DNA of 64,000 nucleotides from Isoetes taiwanensis (lineage: Eukaryota > Streptophyta > Lycopodiopsida > Isoetales > Isoetaceae), in NCBI GenBank assembly GCA_021234155.1, contig JAJEKV010000035.1:8692779-8756778 (forward strand), read 5' to 3'. Shown in pieces: positions 21,985 to 35,725 of this stretch (positions within the stretch are counted from its first letter, which is position 1; each line of letters begins with the position of its first letter). The position numbers and the translations under genes were made by a program. The notes under the pieces are model-generated. The model did no database searches. It was not told the origin of the DNA and saw nothing but the letters and a program-made list of their open reading frames with translations.

Positions 21985-22560
21985 CACTGAAAATACAATC
22001 GATGTAGGAGTCTGATTGTGTAAGGGCATGTACCTGTATATTCTTTACCCATGTTGTCAATCTCAAGAATCCCCACTAGTAATTTTGCCAACAACAAGTT
22101 GATATGATTGCTCAATAATTGGAAGATGTGAGGATCACCTGGCTTATATACCACTCTGGTAGCGGTGCATTGCGGGGGAAGCCTACTTGAAGTGTAGTAT
22201 TGAACATGCTAGGGATAATTTGTAGTGCTGCCCACTTCAACAACTCTACCTGCATGCCATCTAAGTCTGCAGCCTTGCCATTTGTGAGATGTTTCAAGCC
22301 ATTGACGATATACAACACTGCTACAATTGGGGCAGATGGAAGGAAATTTTGTAGCCTTTCTTGACCCAATGCAATGACATCGTCAGTGTTACTTATATCC
22401 CTCACTCGAATAAGCTCATTTGGACGTGAGTCATGCTATAGAGGGGTAAGGCCAAAGTCCATATACATGAGATTTCAGCTTCGCTCCTTAACGCAGTATG
22501 AAACCTTTTATCATTGCATTTGCCATAGTGAATATAACAATATGTGGCTTGTTAGGGCAT
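21985..22560 (-). pseudogene. LINE fragment, region before and into reverse transcriptase
   Basis: Minus-strand frames read NGKAADLDGMQVELLKWAA, IIPSMFNTTLQVGFP and LLAKLLVGILE, the first reverse transcriptase blocks. Upstream pieces (GAKLKS, IYMDFGLTPL, NELIRVRDI) are homologous to the LINE copy at 40.8-42.5 kb. At least two frameshifts are present. The RT catalytic motif and the 3' part are missing. Same family as copies 1, 3 and 4. Confidence 0.8.
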
Positions 22561-22702
22561 GGAATGCCAAGATGGGATGCCCTAGTAATACGCACAGAAG
22601 CATGAAATCTCATTTTGGACATGACCATTTGTTTAAAGTTTCTTCCTGAGCTACTACACATGGTAGGTATTACTTATAAGTATCAATGGTTGTATTAACC
22701 AA

Positions 22703-22905
22703 CTGCTGCTCCATTTTTTCCCTAAACTTGGATTACTTTAGGCCTAACCTTCTTCTTCCCGTCTTAGATACTAAGAATTATAACAAGGTGGGTACTACTC
22801 CTAATTGCCAATGCTTGTCCTAATAAGCTGCCGCTCCATTCTTCCCCAACCTTGGATTACTATAGGCCTAACCTTCTTCTTCTAGGCTTAGATACTATAT
22901 GGAAT
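22703..22905. repeat. 125-bp-period tandem duplication
   Basis: CTGCTGCTCCATTTTTTCCC with GGATTACTTTAGGCCTAACC (from 22703) recurs with a few changes from 22828. Confidence 0.8.
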
Positions 22906-23374
22906 TAGTAGCCAATTTTTAAGCAGCAGGAGCTGAGGAGCGAACCCCTATAAGAAGAAACAAAGATCACCAACTACATCAACTTTATCACTATGATACC
23001 AGCAATAACTCATTTACCCTTTTTGAGGGATCATGTCCCAATGACACTTGAAGAATGAATAGAATATTCTATCAAAATTCTTGTTGTAATTACCGACCAA
23101 ATTTTGATGATGAGTCAGGACCATGAGGGCTACCTCCAGCGGAAGGTGTTTTTTATTATTATTACTCCAAGAGATACACCACAATAGTGTTTCGAAATAC
23201 ACCACAAGGACATATTATTTTATGTGAGTTGAATAATATCTGCATCTAAGTTGGTTAGTTTGACAGGCCATGACAGTTAACCCAATAATTGCACTAATTC
23301 CTCTTCAAAACTCCTCTATAAAAGAAAAAGAAAAGGGGAGATGGTCTACTTCCTCTATGCTCCACATCCCATTG
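22906..23374. other. No gene recognised
   Basis: Spacer between LINE-derived segments. Confidence 0.4.
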
Positions 23375-23492
23375 GACAAAGATCTTGTTGAAACCGAGCA
23401 ACAATATGCCTGCTGCGTTCGTGTATTGGATCCCATAGGCCGACTGGCCTCCGTGGACGATAAAAGTCATTCAATTCAATCCAATTCAATTT
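23375..23492 (+). mobile_element. LINE 3' end stub with pentanucleotide tail
   Basis: TATTGGATCCCATAGGCCGA, CTGGCCTCCGTGGACGATAAAA and a tail of ATTCA repeats (about 23470-23492) match the 3' end of the copy at 55.4 kb almost base for base. AGGCC-GACT-GGCCT is a small conserved hairpin just before the tail. Confidence 0.85.
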
Positions 23493-23589
23493 AACAACCA
23501 CGTTATAGTGCATAAACTTTCTCGTATACTGACCTAACAAAAGAATTGTATATTTTCAGTGCACAAAGAGGCCCAAGTATTAGTCAATA

Positions 23590-24600
23590 AATTTTTGGTT
23601 TCCTCTTGGTCTAGCGCCAATATGCCTGCAACCTTTAGTGGGGATAGCGGCCTAAAGATTCCATCCACTCTTCTGACTTTATACTTCTCATCCCCACATA
23701 GCCATCTATCTTCTTCCCATACAACTCTAGAGAATTGAGATTCCCCATAATCTTCCCGAAGATCTTCCTATCACCTAGAACCAAAGCTTTAAATCTAGTC
23801 TATGAAACCCAGTCCAATCTTGCTGACCCTTGAAGCTACTTATAGATGTACAAATGCAAGGGGGAGCATATCCCTCTCCTAAATCTTACATCTGCTAACC
23901 TAAAAAGATTCTATACATCCTGCCAAGCTCCAAGAATTTTCCTCATTACAGAGGAAGTACCTGGGCCCATTGTAAATTTTTAAAAATAGGAACCAACCTT
24001 CTCCAGGGTCAAAACTCTATTCCTAATTCTGCCCTGCTTAAGCCAATAACTCACAAAAGCAATTGTTGGAGATGCATTCTTTTGAACAGCCCTTCGGATC
24101 AACTTAGCTGCAAGAGCCTTCTCTTGGACCATTAGGTTGTTACAACCCACGCCACATCCTTCTTATCTTGACACATTTCTGACTAGGCAACTCTAGCTGT
24201 CTTTTCCCCCCAGATGAATTTAAGCATGATCACCAAAATTTGATCATATCATATTTTTGCTCCACAAGTGTTGAGGAATAGTAAATATATGACTAGTATT
24301 AAGAATTGCATTAGCATCTCTCTCGTATTGGACAGAGATTTGCAGGACCAGCCAGAGGTTTATCTTCTTTTAGATTCTTTCGACAATTGGTGACCAAAGG
24401 GCTTTCAAACTTTTTGAAAGGTTGTATGGTATGCCCAAAAGCTTAATTGACACTGTGGCCGTCATTGTATGACAGCTCCATGCCTTCACCCTTGTATTGA
24501 TAACTTTTTCAAATGGCCAAATAACATTACATTTGGCATGATCTAGTCCAATTCCAGATATAGAGTAGAAAGGCAAGAAATCTCTCGTCATCATAGCTTA
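23590..24600 (-). pseudogene. L1-type LINE fragment, RT thumb and C-terminal part
   Basis: Read right to left, broken frames give HAKCNVIWPFEK, IKLLGIPYNLSKSLKALW and a long stretch with KALAAKLIRRAV, WLKQGRIRN and DRKIFGKIMG. The LGIP motif followed by LW..I and later K..AAKLIRR matches the region between reverse transcriptase and the zf-RVT domain of plant L1 elements. There are several stops. It is clearly different from the other LINE family in the window. Confidence 0.65.
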
Positions 24601-25124
24601 GGAAGAGGAAAGTAGTCAAATTTTGATTGGAACCTTAAAGAAGTAGCCCATTCAATACTCCCTTGGCCATCAAGTGTTTCACAAGTTAAGAGATTTTTCA
24701 TGTTTAGAAAAAGGTATGTAGCTTAGGCCAGCTTTAGGCTCTTTGCGCTATCTCGAATTAGAACCTTTTAGAAGGGAGTACATAGCACCTTTAGGAAGAT
24801 TGATGGTACCTTGGTTTCTTGTTGCAGTCCAGACTGGTGACTTTAGGAGGTCCTAGGACCAGCCAAGTTTTCCAAGGTTCAATTGCTAAAGTGTACACTG
24901 ATTAGTACGAGATAGCCAAATGAGATCGCAACTCTAAAGCATTTCTTTTTTGAGCATAATAAGAGATAATCTCCTTTTTGCTACTCATTGTAGAAGACAA
25001 TTCCTGGTAATGTGTGACGATTTGGCATCATATGAATATGTTTGATATGCAAGACCTAGATACAACCTCGAGAGTCATGGCTTTTGTGCAAATGCTGAAG
25101 TGCTGAAGTGCTGGTGTTCTGGTT
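24601..25124. other. No gene recognised
   Basis: Spacer between the L1 fragment and a dispersed repeat. Confidence 0.4.
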
Positions 25125-25490
25125 TTTGAACGTGTAAAAAATGCCACATCTTGCTCAAATGTTGAAGTGTTGAAAACCCTAAAACCCATGCATAAAGGTT
25201 GTGCTCTTTGTCTTCTCTAAGCAAATGGTAGGACTTTGAAATTTTGATTTCTTCTAAACTGTTGGAGTGCTGAAGTGTTTAGGAGTGCCTCTCCACAAAA
25301 GACCCTACCACACCAATGTATTAAATGTTTTCGTGAACAACCATACCTCCACGTATCCACCAAGCCCTCTAAGCACTTCACCACTTTGCTCTTCACTTTG
25401 CCTTCGTCTTCGTGGACGTAGAAAAATCTATTATAATCTTTTAAGTCATAACTCAAGTCATAGCTATTTTGTTACTTCTAACTAGGCACT
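25125..25490. repeat. Dispersed repeat, copy 1 (second at 39165-39510)
   Basis: Same orientation and about 80% alike by eye to the copy at 39.2 kb. Shared blocks include AGTGCCTCTCCACAAAAGACC and CAAGCCCTCTAAGCACTTCA. On the minus strand both keep FFYVHE and VVKCLEGLV in frame, separated here by 7 extra codons (21 bp). Element class unknown. Contains AAACCCTAAAACCC near 25174. Confidence 0.75.
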
Positions 25491-25498
25491 CAATAGTG

Positions 25499-25526
25499 AA
25501 ACAAGGTGCTACGCACGGAGGGTTGC
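25499..25526 (+). repeat. Left arm of a long-range inverted repeat
   Basis: AAACAAGGTGCTACGCACGG followed by AGGGTTG. The inverse of this sequence, with two mismatches in 27 bp, stands at 37584-37610. Weaker similarity continues inward for about 20 bp more. These could be terminal repeats of one element or two copies of an element end. Confidence 0.6.
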
Positions 25527-25897
25527 CTCCATGGCCGGAGGGTGAAGTGGCTTAAATCATAGTTCAAAGTCATGTTTTTACAATCAATCAAAATTGCTAC
25601 TTGAAAACAACAGAGTACTTGATACCATAACTTTATGAAGTGAAATGTAACATGAGCGCAGGTAAAATACTTGCTTCATAAATTTAATACATAAGCACAA
25701 GCAAGCAATAATAAAAATGGACTTTTAAAGGTCAAATCTAAGATGGTTGTATACACAACATTGAAACCACCCCTACCCAAGACCCTTTGCTCATTGAAAT
25801 TCCTTGTGGCATTTCGCAACCTTGTATTGAAATTACAAGGTTTCCACCTTCAACAACTTGTACATCACTAGGACCATTATTCTGCCCACTATTCATG

Positions 25898-26105
25898 TTA
25901 TATGCCTCCTTTGCGTAATGATTCAAAATATATTCTTTTGTGATGATTATAAATTGCAACAGACAAAACCTGTAATGACATCAAGAACTCTGAAAAAGAA
26001 TCTGATGTAGTTGAATCAAGATATATTTACCCGCCAGTTCTTGACCTATGACAAACTTATCAAGAGCATCACATATCTGCCTTGGAGTTGGCGAATCTTT
26101 AAGCA
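25898..26105 (-). pseudogene. ClpX fragment (two exons)
   Basis: The first exon piece reads DSPTPRQICDALDKFVIGQE (down to about 26031). The second, after an intron at 25970-26030 (GTAAAT...TTACAG, 61 bp), reads VLSVAIYNHHKRIYFESLRK and stops at a TAA. This is the segment just before the Walker A motif of ClpX, the AAA+ unfoldase of the mitochondrial/plastid Clp protease (family form: FVIGQE.AKKVLSVAVYNHYKRI). About two residues are missing at the splice junction, and no ATPase motifs follow. It directly follows the PPR fragment on the same strand, a join not known between the real genes. Confidence 0.85.
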
Positions 26106-26116
26106 CATATATGTGA

Positions 26117-26913
<797 letters not shown>

Positions 26914-27126
26914 TTGGTTCTCTCTGCTCAGAACCAAAACCGATCAGTGATCATGCAAAATGGCCTAACCGAGCAAAAACAGGCTAGATCCCATCAGCCT
27001 GTGCCAAAGCCTGGTAAATTCAACCAGACCTCCTCCGCAGTCTCCTTCAATTCCGGCCATCTCCAACCGGAGAACCAGCTTGGCCAAAAAAAGCACCTAT
27101 CCAACGGTGCACCTAAATTCCAGTAA
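26914..27126 (+). other. Unassigned 70-codon open frame in GC-richer DNA
   Basis: The frame is rich in Q, N, S and P (for example HQPVPKPGKFNQTSSA) and ends in a TAA. It has no known domain and looks like a disordered segment. It lies just upstream of dispersed repeat copy B and may be cargo of that element. Confidence 0.25.
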
Positions 27127-27212
27127 TATATTTTCTGTCGATTGGAGCTTCGGTCTGTCTTGCCAGTTACTCAGTTGAAGCATCCCCCATCCAAAGCGCA
27201 GAACGCAGCCTG

Positions 27213-27346
27213 TGACCGCCAGTTTACAAGGGAACAATAGGTTTGGAGCAGTCATCAGCATATCTTAGGTATATTCCAGCATATACCTAGGATATACCAC
27301 AAGCCCATATAAACCAGGGTTTGCCCCCCTAGAGGCAACCCAAAAA
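27213..27346 (+). repeat. Dispersed repeat family, copy B
   Basis: Contains GACCGCCAGTTTAC, GGTTTGGAGCAGTCATCAGC, repeated GCATATACC-like words and the terminal palindrome GCCCCCCTAGAGGCAACCC. It is uninterrupted, giving the empty-site form for the insertion in copy A. Confidence 0.8.
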
Positions 27347-27980
27347 CTCAGACTTTTTGCAGACCGTGCATAATTAACCATGCATGCATTACTAACACAT
27401 TACTAATTGATTCATATAGAATTTTTAATGATTTTGCATGTATTTATACGAATACCCATCCCTAACCTTCATAAATCTTAGGTTACAAAATACCCATTTC
27501 ACAACTTTTACACCTTATTGCCTATACTTTTGAGTGTGGTTCATCGAGTTGCAGCTTATTGTCTCAGCTTATTGTCTCCTGAGTCAGATGACATTTATAG
27601 CATTTATTTATTTGAGGATTTTCAATTTAAGATTCTCTTAGCTACCAATGGATTTTGGATTTGGATACGTATGCATATTATAATGAAATTTCCAGCAACA
27701 TGATTACAGCCCAGCATCATGAGTGTTCTAAGACAAACATAAGATGAAAACCAGACAAATGAATTGTGTTTGTGAGATCCTCCATTTGTATATTTAAGTG
27801 AGAATTCAGTCCATATGAGAGATATCCAGAACGATTCTCGCACATTCATTTCATGCGAGGAACATGCCACAATATGTGGCTTGCCATGTTGGCTTCCAAT
27901 TGTAATGTTACAAATAAATGCAACCTGCTCTCAGCCACCCTTTTTGTGTCAATAGATTTAACTTTCTCGTCAGGGGTGAC
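27347..27980. other. No gene recognised
   Basis: AT-rich spacer between repeat copy B and the desaturase fragment. Confidence 0.4.
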
Positions 27981-27982
27981 TC

Positions 27983-28397
27983 AATTTAGTGAAGACATCC
28001 TTCTTGAATTAATGCTTGCCAATTGACAAGGGTATAATGTTGTGTCTTTCTGATAAAATACAATATCACCAGTATCTGCAACGAAACGATCTTGCTCCAA
28101 GCTTTTCTTCATAATTCCAAATAAGTGCAGTGGAAATGGTCCAGATTTCTCTGATTCTCTGTAATACTTTCCGAACACTTTGCGAGCAGCTTTAGTCTGC
28201 AGAAGCAAGCATGGCATATCAGTCTAAAGGAGGCCATTTACAATATCCATATGAACAATAGATACAGCTTCAACAAGATGATAATGTGGTATCTGTGGAA
28301 ACAAATGATGCACAACATGTGTTCCAATGTCATGGTGAATGTTATTAAACAACCCATAATCTCGATCAAGAGTTGACAAACCTCCACCAAAATCAAA
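27983..28397 (-). pseudogene. Omega-3 fatty-acid desaturase C-terminal fragment
   Basis: Two exons are visible. The first (about 28397-28266) reads [20 protein letters not shown], then [20 protein letters not shown], including the third histidine box HVVHH that binds the di-iron centre. A canonical intron follows (28197-28265, GTATCT...CTGCAG, 69 bp). The second exon reads TKAARKVFGKYYRESEKSG and DTGDIVFYQKD before a TAA at 27983. This matches the C-terminus of plant FAD3/FAD7/FAD8 (linoleate to alpha-linolenate, in ER or plastid membranes). The upstream two-thirds of the gene is absent; chaperonin-60 sequence is fused instead. Both splice sites are intact. Confidence 0.93.
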
Positions 28398-28429
28398 GCT
28401 GATGCTTTTAACACCCAGTGTAGTAGTTG

Positions 28430-28960
<531 letters not shown>

Positions 28961-28979
28961 CTGCAAAAGACCCAAAAAG

Positions 28980-30499
28980 AACTAAGCGACCATGCTGTCC
29001 ATATTTTAACATGCAAAACCGAACTGCCAATCTAAGTCTTCTTGAAGACCATCAGAGATGTAAGCGACTAGAAAATGTGAGAAGTAACATGTGTGCTATA
29101 TACAAGGCCTATCATAGGCAAATTTAGGATCTTTGAATTACACATGCGCGAGACAAAGCAAACAAACTGAAAACGTAAATATCATGCATAGATGGTGAAG
29201 AACTTTTAATGGGAGTGAAGGAAATGCAAAAAAGAAACTCCACCTTGTTTGCAAAGGGCCACAAGTCCAATGATATTATCACCTTGTTGTCCCAATACTT
29301 GGTGTAATACACAAAAGTACATAAAAGTTAATGGGGATTTTGAATAAGTGTTCTACTATGATGAGGTGTATTACGAAAGCAAGCAATGGCTGGAAAGGCA
29401 TAGTTTTGTCAAGGTTCGTTCCTGACAAGGGATGACAACAAAGAACACTATGAAAAAGATTTTCAGTTTATGTCTCACCTTGTCAACGAAAAAAGAAGTT
29501 GGAATCCTTTGTTTGTGTGAAAATTCTGGTTATAGGCATCCTTAAAGCTGGATTGGACGTCGTTCTATAGACCCACATAAGAATCGGTGAAGAATTGCTG
29601 CAGAAAGATCTGTTGCAGGCTGTTACAGAGTGTTGCAGATGCTTTTTTATAGACAACTTCAACTACAATTTTGCTCCAGTCACCACATTGGTATATCTAC
29701 AGCTACATTGCCATATATATTTAGAATTTATATTTAGAATGGAGAATAGAAATTTGAGGAGCCTTACCGGTCACAAAAATGCACGTCCAGCCTCTGTTTG
29801 TCCAGCCTCTGTTTGATGTTTGTTGGCCCAGATGAATGTGAAAATGGATGTCCTAAGCTACATAAAAGAACATGTTAGTGAGTAACGATTACCACAAACA
29901 GTGTAAAATGAAGTGACTTGTGCTTGTGCATCAATATAGAAAATCTTTTCAGAAGAAATTGTCCATGAGAATGCACTTTCCGTCCAAACCTTGTTTTGCA
30001 TTTTAAATGCCACAAACAAATCCCCCTTCTGCTATTTCAGTCATTCCAACAGAACACTCAAAAAATGGCCGTTGCATCTCTTACCTTTCAGCTCTAACTA
30101 ACCCGGAATGGCAAACCCTCCAAAGCAACAAGGATGTGTATGAGCGGATGTGGTAGCGGGGCGGCCCAACAAGGAAGAGCCTCCGGCAGCCTGCAACGCA
30201 TCTAGAGGCCCAAACACAACCATGATTTCTAAGCCGCATTTGCCTCTTTGAAAGAATAACTCACAAATGTATACATCCCCGGTCCGAATAATTACTCCAA
30301 ATCTGGCGGGCCGTCCTAAGGGCCACCGTCAAAGAAGGGGGGTCACTTCTTACATGCAAGGGGACCCAAGCTGAAGGAGATATTTCTACACCAAAACGAC
30401 AGGCTTACCTTGCCGATGGCCTCCATGCTACCGAACTTCTTTCGGTCGGCCACCATTGCAAAGCGACCACCGATAGCAGGCGACCCTAACATTTACGAC
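28980..30499. other. No gene securely recognised; possible further captured pieces
   Basis: Minus-strand CTCACC/CAGG words near 29250 and 29480 look like exon edges, but the short frames beside them match nothing I recognise. A GC-rich island at 30100-30490 precedes repeat copy C and may be cargo. A perfect 15-bp tandem copy of GTCCAGCCTCTGTTT sits near 29787. Confidence 0.4.
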
Positions 30500-30616
30500 T
30501 TTTGTAGCAAGTTTTTAGCAGTTTTTGGCATATTCTAAGCATATGCTAGCATATACCATGAATATACCAAAAACCCACACAAACAAGGGATTGCCCCCCT
30601 AGGGGCAACCCAAAAA
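30500..30616 (+). repeat. Dispersed repeat family, copy C
   Basis: Shows GGCATATTCTAAGCATATGC, TAGCATATACC, ACCCACACAAACAAGGG and the perfect palindromic end TTGCCCCCCTAGGGGCAACCC. It faces copy D across about 520 bp. Confidence 0.8.
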
Positions 30617-30659
30617 TACTTGTTATATATCTCACTTCAGTAATAATATCTATCACGTT

Positions 30660-30720
<61 letters not shown>
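30660..30720. repeat. (AAT)n microsatellite, about 20 units
   Basis: An uninterrupted TAA/AAT trinucleotide run. Confidence 0.97.
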
Positions 30721-31136
30721 GTTTTCTGCCAAAGATCCTCCTGATCCTCCTGTTGATATATGAAGTGTTGATTGTTGAAGTGCGAAAAATGCTAACATTC
30801 TTAATTGATGAATTGAAAAGGACGATGTAGGCACCTAGTGGGTCCAGCTTCCTACTAATATCTTTTATAAAAACAATCATTCTAAGCACTTCAACGTTGC
30901 ACCCGAGTACCTTAGGACATGGTGCTTTGCCATATGTTGTGACTTGTAAGCACAACACTTGGAAAAGTATATGAGAGCGTAAAGTTCTTTTCTAAAATCT
31001 TGGCAAGAGAAACACACTCCCATGGCCTAACAAATACCCTAGCTAACGAATGTCTCTAACATCCCTCAATATTCCCTTTTACGCCAAAGTTCAACACTTC
31101 CTCAACACATATCCACATGCCAAAATTTCTTTAACA

Positions 31137-31330
31137 TTTTTGGGTTGCCCCTAGGGGGCAAGCCCTTGTCCATGTGGGTTTATGGCATATTCCAGGTACA
31201 TGCCAGTATATGCCTGGAATATGTCAATGACTGCTTCAAACTTGGTATTGGCTGTAAACTGGCGGTGGCCGTTGTAGCTGGGCAGCCCCCTTGGAAACCG
31301 GCTAACCGGTGCTTGGTCCTTCTAAGCAAT
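31137..31330 (-). repeat. Dispersed repeat family, copy D
   Basis: Inverse orientation: begins TTTTTGGGTTGCCCCTAGGG, continues with GTGGGTTTATGGCATATTCC and AACTTGGTATTGGCTGTAAACTGGCGG-type sequence matching the outer part of copies A and B. It ends near a GC-rich block unlike the other copies. Confidence 0.78.
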
Positions 31331-31365
31331 CATGAAAGAAACCTGCAAAGGAATGCATTCGAAGC

Positions 31366-31423
31366 TATTTGAGTCTATCTTTAAGTAGTAAAGGTAGAGA
31401 AAAGTTTTTCTAAGTAGATAATT
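31366..31423. repeat. 58-bp direct repeat, partner at 32359-32416
   Basis: TATTTGAGTCTATCTTTAAG and the following AGTAAAGGTAGAGAAAAG recur with two mismatches 993 bp downstream. The ends are not LTR-like. Confidence 0.8.
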
Positions 31424-34400
31424 CTATGACTTTCTGCATTTCATTTCATCCCGTTCTCTGATGTCTTTTATTCTTCTAATCCATGGCAGCATGTGTTGTC
31501 AGCAGAATCAGCATCACGAACTTTGAAGATCTGAAAAATTTTCTTTGCATCCAGCAAATCCGTCGGCTTTATTTTAGTCTCAGGTATCTCTTTGCTTGCT
31601 TGCTTTTGGACGATGCTTGGCAAGTCTCTGAATCAGCTGTAAGGGTTTTCTGGTTGAGGCACACAGTGGCCATGTCTCGCCATGTGTTGCCTCTTTGCAT
31701 TGCTGCTGCATATTTGGATAACAAAATTTAGAGAAGGGATTGGGTTTTCTTCCTCAAACTCTGCCCAATGTAAGAATGCTATATCAAGTTTAAATCCTAA
31801 GGGCAAGCAAATTGCAGGAGCTATTCTTCTAAGCTTGACAAGTCAGCTGTTTTTTTTTTCTTACAGAGGAATGGCTGGAGCAGGTACAACCGTAACACCC
31901 TAAATTTTGTGCGTCTTATCTAATTTCTGCTTATCTGAGAATGTTGCATCTGATGACACACTTGGTTGCAATTTGTTCTTGCTTTCTGCAGATCGAAGTG
32001 AGAATGAGGGAAGGAAAATGCTTGAATATATACATGTTCAGTGCCAGAAGGCCAGGCCTACTCCTTTCAACTGTGTGTGCTCTTGATGGACTAGGCCTTA
32101 GTCACCTAGCATTCATTCTTTGTTGGTCTTTGTTGCTCGGATCCAAGGTTTTGAAGATCCTCAAGCTGGAAAATTTTCTAAAAAATGGTGCGGACCATTT
32201 CTGTAAGTTGCATGATCCAATGAAACATTTTGCTAATGGTTTGCTTGGTTGCTCATCTTCCATGTGTTTCATGTGTAGTTGAAAGCATTTTAGAAGGTGT
32301 GCACATAGATCATTCCAGTATGCAATAGATCTTTCCCATTGTGTTTTAGCAAATCATTTATTTGAGTCTGTCCTTAAGTAGTAAAGGTAGAGAAAAGTTT
32401 TTCTAAGTAGATAATTTCTGTTTACTTGTTTATTCTTACATTTTTGTTTTGTTTAACATAGCTTTTTGAGACCATTAGTGCCGATTTTTATTCATGGTTC
32501 AATAATACTATCATCTGTTGTGGCCTTGGTGCCATCGCATTTGTCTTTCTTTTATGTTTCATCAGGTACAAAGAAGCTTCTCAGTTCTATTCTATTCTAT
32601 TCTTTTGTATAGATGCATCAACAGGTAATGCATGGATTCTCTTGCTTTCTCACTTTATTATACTTGCTAGGTTGCAGTCCTTCATTCACAGTCTTCAATT
32701 ATAGTTGTAGATGCTTTTGATAATTACTAGTCCGAGGTTGTGGTGTCTTTGTCAAAACATTCATCATCTGTTCCTTACAAATAGGCATGCTTCTGATCCA
32801 ATAGGTGAACTTCTCATTCAAGGTAAGTCATGCTCCTCTATACATGTTACGAGTTCTATGCTGATTTTCTTTCATTACACAATTTTCCCTTATTTCCTGC
32901 TCATCTACAGAAAAACACTTCTACTTTTTAAGGTAATACATCTACTTTCTCTAAATTTATTGGTGAAGTGGCAAGGTTTAACTTCACTTAATCTGCTCCA
33001 CCATGTTGCGCAGCCATGAGCAATAATGAATGGACCATGGGAGGTAATAGAAAACATCTTCCTATCCTTTCTTTTGGCATTTTTCTATAATTTTGCTTTG
33101 AAATACAAGTGATGTCTAGTTGCAGATGGACACATCTTGAACTTTGCGACAATTTCGCAAATTATTTGTGTTGTTCTCTTTCCAAATTATGATTAGGAGA
33201 AAGCATTTGTCCCTTTGCTATGTCTTCCAGATTCTCCATTTATCTTTGGATGCCAACTTTGTTTGATATGTTTGTTATAAAGGTATTACACTTGCAAGAG
33301 TTTCTTAGTTTCTCTACATTTCGAATTTGAAGCAGATCTGCTTCCACTTCATTTTGTGCATTTAAGGTGGGTTTTAAATTTTGGCATTCAGCATACACTC
33401 TGCACTTCAATGTTCTTTCTGGCTATGGCAGGAGTCTACAATTGGTTATTTAAAATCTCCTACATTTTGTACTCTAGCCCACTCTTTTAGTTACTTCCTA
33501 TGTTCTGTCACATTTAAATCTCTAAAGAAAGCACGTTTATATATGTTGGCGTTAATTAGAACACCATGAATTTTAAGATAGCTTCAAAATGACATGATTA
33601 GGTTGACATAAAATGGGAAACTGTAATTATTTCTCTCGGAATGTACACAAGTTTTTCTTCAAGTTAATGCATTTATAATGCAATAACCATATGCCAAGCT
33701 GATGACTGCACTTTGATCATGTAGGTGCAGCAAATTGAGCAGCAGGCTACAATTTACAAGGTACTTAACATATGTTTATAATTGAGCCCAAATAGTTTAA
33801 GATCACTTTAGATACAACCTCTTCCTTCCTTCCTTCTTTATATTTGATTTCAAATGATGAAGCTTAGTACATTGTGTAGCATCTGGCTCTCCATTTCTCT
33901 TAATAATTAGTTGCCTCTTTGAAGGTTCTGCACATATGAAGAAATTCAAGTAAGTGGTATTCTTGAAGAAATTGTCCAAAACATTCCATTAGAAGATGAA
34001 ATTCCAAGATGAAACACAAGGACAAAATGCCATTATTGATTTTCTTTTGCTGATAGTTATTAATGAAGTGGTATGTTCGATTTCACTTAAAATATAGTTA
34101 TCTGTTTTTGCCCCGTGCTATCCATTTTGCAAGAAGAGTTGAACAAGGATGCACGGCATTCATAGAGACCACATCTATAGGCTGAGGATTTAATATTTGA
34201 ATGGCAACTTAACAAATCTGTGCCACCATAATAAAGTGCAATGCTGGAATTTGCAACAATCCTAAGCAAAAGCTCAATCCATTGCTCTTGGTCTTTAGAA
34301 TATAATTTCAACCTGTTCAGTTTGACATTTACCAAGTTTGGGGGCATTAAGAGCTATTATATATGGCACTCATCAAAACGATCATCATTTGTAAGGTAAG

Positions 34401-35600
34401 ATTATCATGGGGTATGTAACTAAAGCAAAGCTATTAATGTTTCTCTATAGTTATATTTTCAAGGCAAATGTATAAGATTCTAGCATGCAAGAATCTCGCA
34501 ACCATTGGGGAGGTTATGTTCGTTTAGAGCTAGACCAATTCCATTTTACCCAATTTCATCTTATCGACTATCTAATATTCTTTACTGCACTTCTCTTACT
34601 ATGTATACATTACTTAGAGATTCCAGCTTTGTGCCTAAAGTGGTATCTGATCCCCTTCTTACATATGTATTTCAGCATATACCCTTTCATGTTTGTGAAT
34701 TGGAACTTTATAATGGTTACACTGTATCTTAAGTGCATGATGTTATCCTATTTGCACATTTTAGCGCTCAGATTTTATCTCTCAGGTTATGTCAAAAATT
34801 TCATTGTCATTTTTTGCATATATTGGAGACTTCATTTGTCTGGAGTCCATATGAAATTTTGAAACTCCAAGGAGATAAAGGCATGATACAATGTGCAATT
34901 GGGAACATTTGCACAATCCACCATGACAATGTCATTTTTCTTCAATTGTTATCAATTTGGAACATTTTGTGGAGAGCCACAATTCATCATAGCAAATGAT
35001 GCCCGCTTTGTTTTAATCCATACGTGGAAAACAACACAAAATGATGTGCCCTTTGTTTGAATCCAAATGTAGAAAAACAAAATTATACGTTTGAAAAACT
35101 GGACCAAAATTACATACAATTTGCACGTGGCCTCTTAATAAGATGCCAATGTTTTGAATGATAAATTGTGGATTGAAATACACAATATTGATCAATTGTA
35201 TCATGCGATGATACGATTGCCATTCCACTTCATATGTGATGACTGCACATGTGCAAAAAGCATTTTCACAAGCACATTGTTACAAAGTATTGAGATATGT
35301 TCTTACAGAGGAGAGTTGAAATATGCATGGTTCAACAAAGATTGGCAAATTCCATGATCACTTCTCTGCAAACTAATGGAAACATTTTAACTTGTATGTG
35401 CAACATTTACTCAAAAATCATGTGCTTCATATCCTCACGTTGTTTGAATTCTTCTGATTTTTATACTGCAACTTGGCATGACCAAAATCGGAGTCCTGAT
35501 TAAATTGTTGACTACCCAACTTTTGCTCATAAATGTTATGGACGTACAAAGGAACATAAGTTATCTCTAATATATAATTGTAATATGGAGGATTAGGGGG
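31424..35600. other. Long non-coding tract, no gene recognised
   Basis: T-rich DNA with scattered intron-like words. A plus-strand ATG at 31483 opens 82 codons with no recognisable domain, and frames around 31940-32280 and 34485-34862 are AT-driven. I could not assemble a gene. No tRNA, element end or array was found. Confidence 0.4.
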
Positions 35601-35725
35601 CAGCTTAGAGGCACGTGACATTGTTATTATTTTTGCTTAGAGTTGGACAGGTGTGAAGTTCTAAAATACTAAGTGAGGGAGTAAACGCTTCAGAATTTGA
35701 CAGCTGGGCGTAATGGCATATTTTG

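Noticed and set aside
30653-30958. 101-codon minus-strand frame with a poly-leucine tail
   Set aside because: The tail is the translated (AAT)n microsatellite and the rest has no recognisable motif.
31483-32282. A multi-exon gene starting ATGGCAGCATGTGTTG
   Set aside because: Following frames cannot be joined by consistent splice sites and no product is recognisable.
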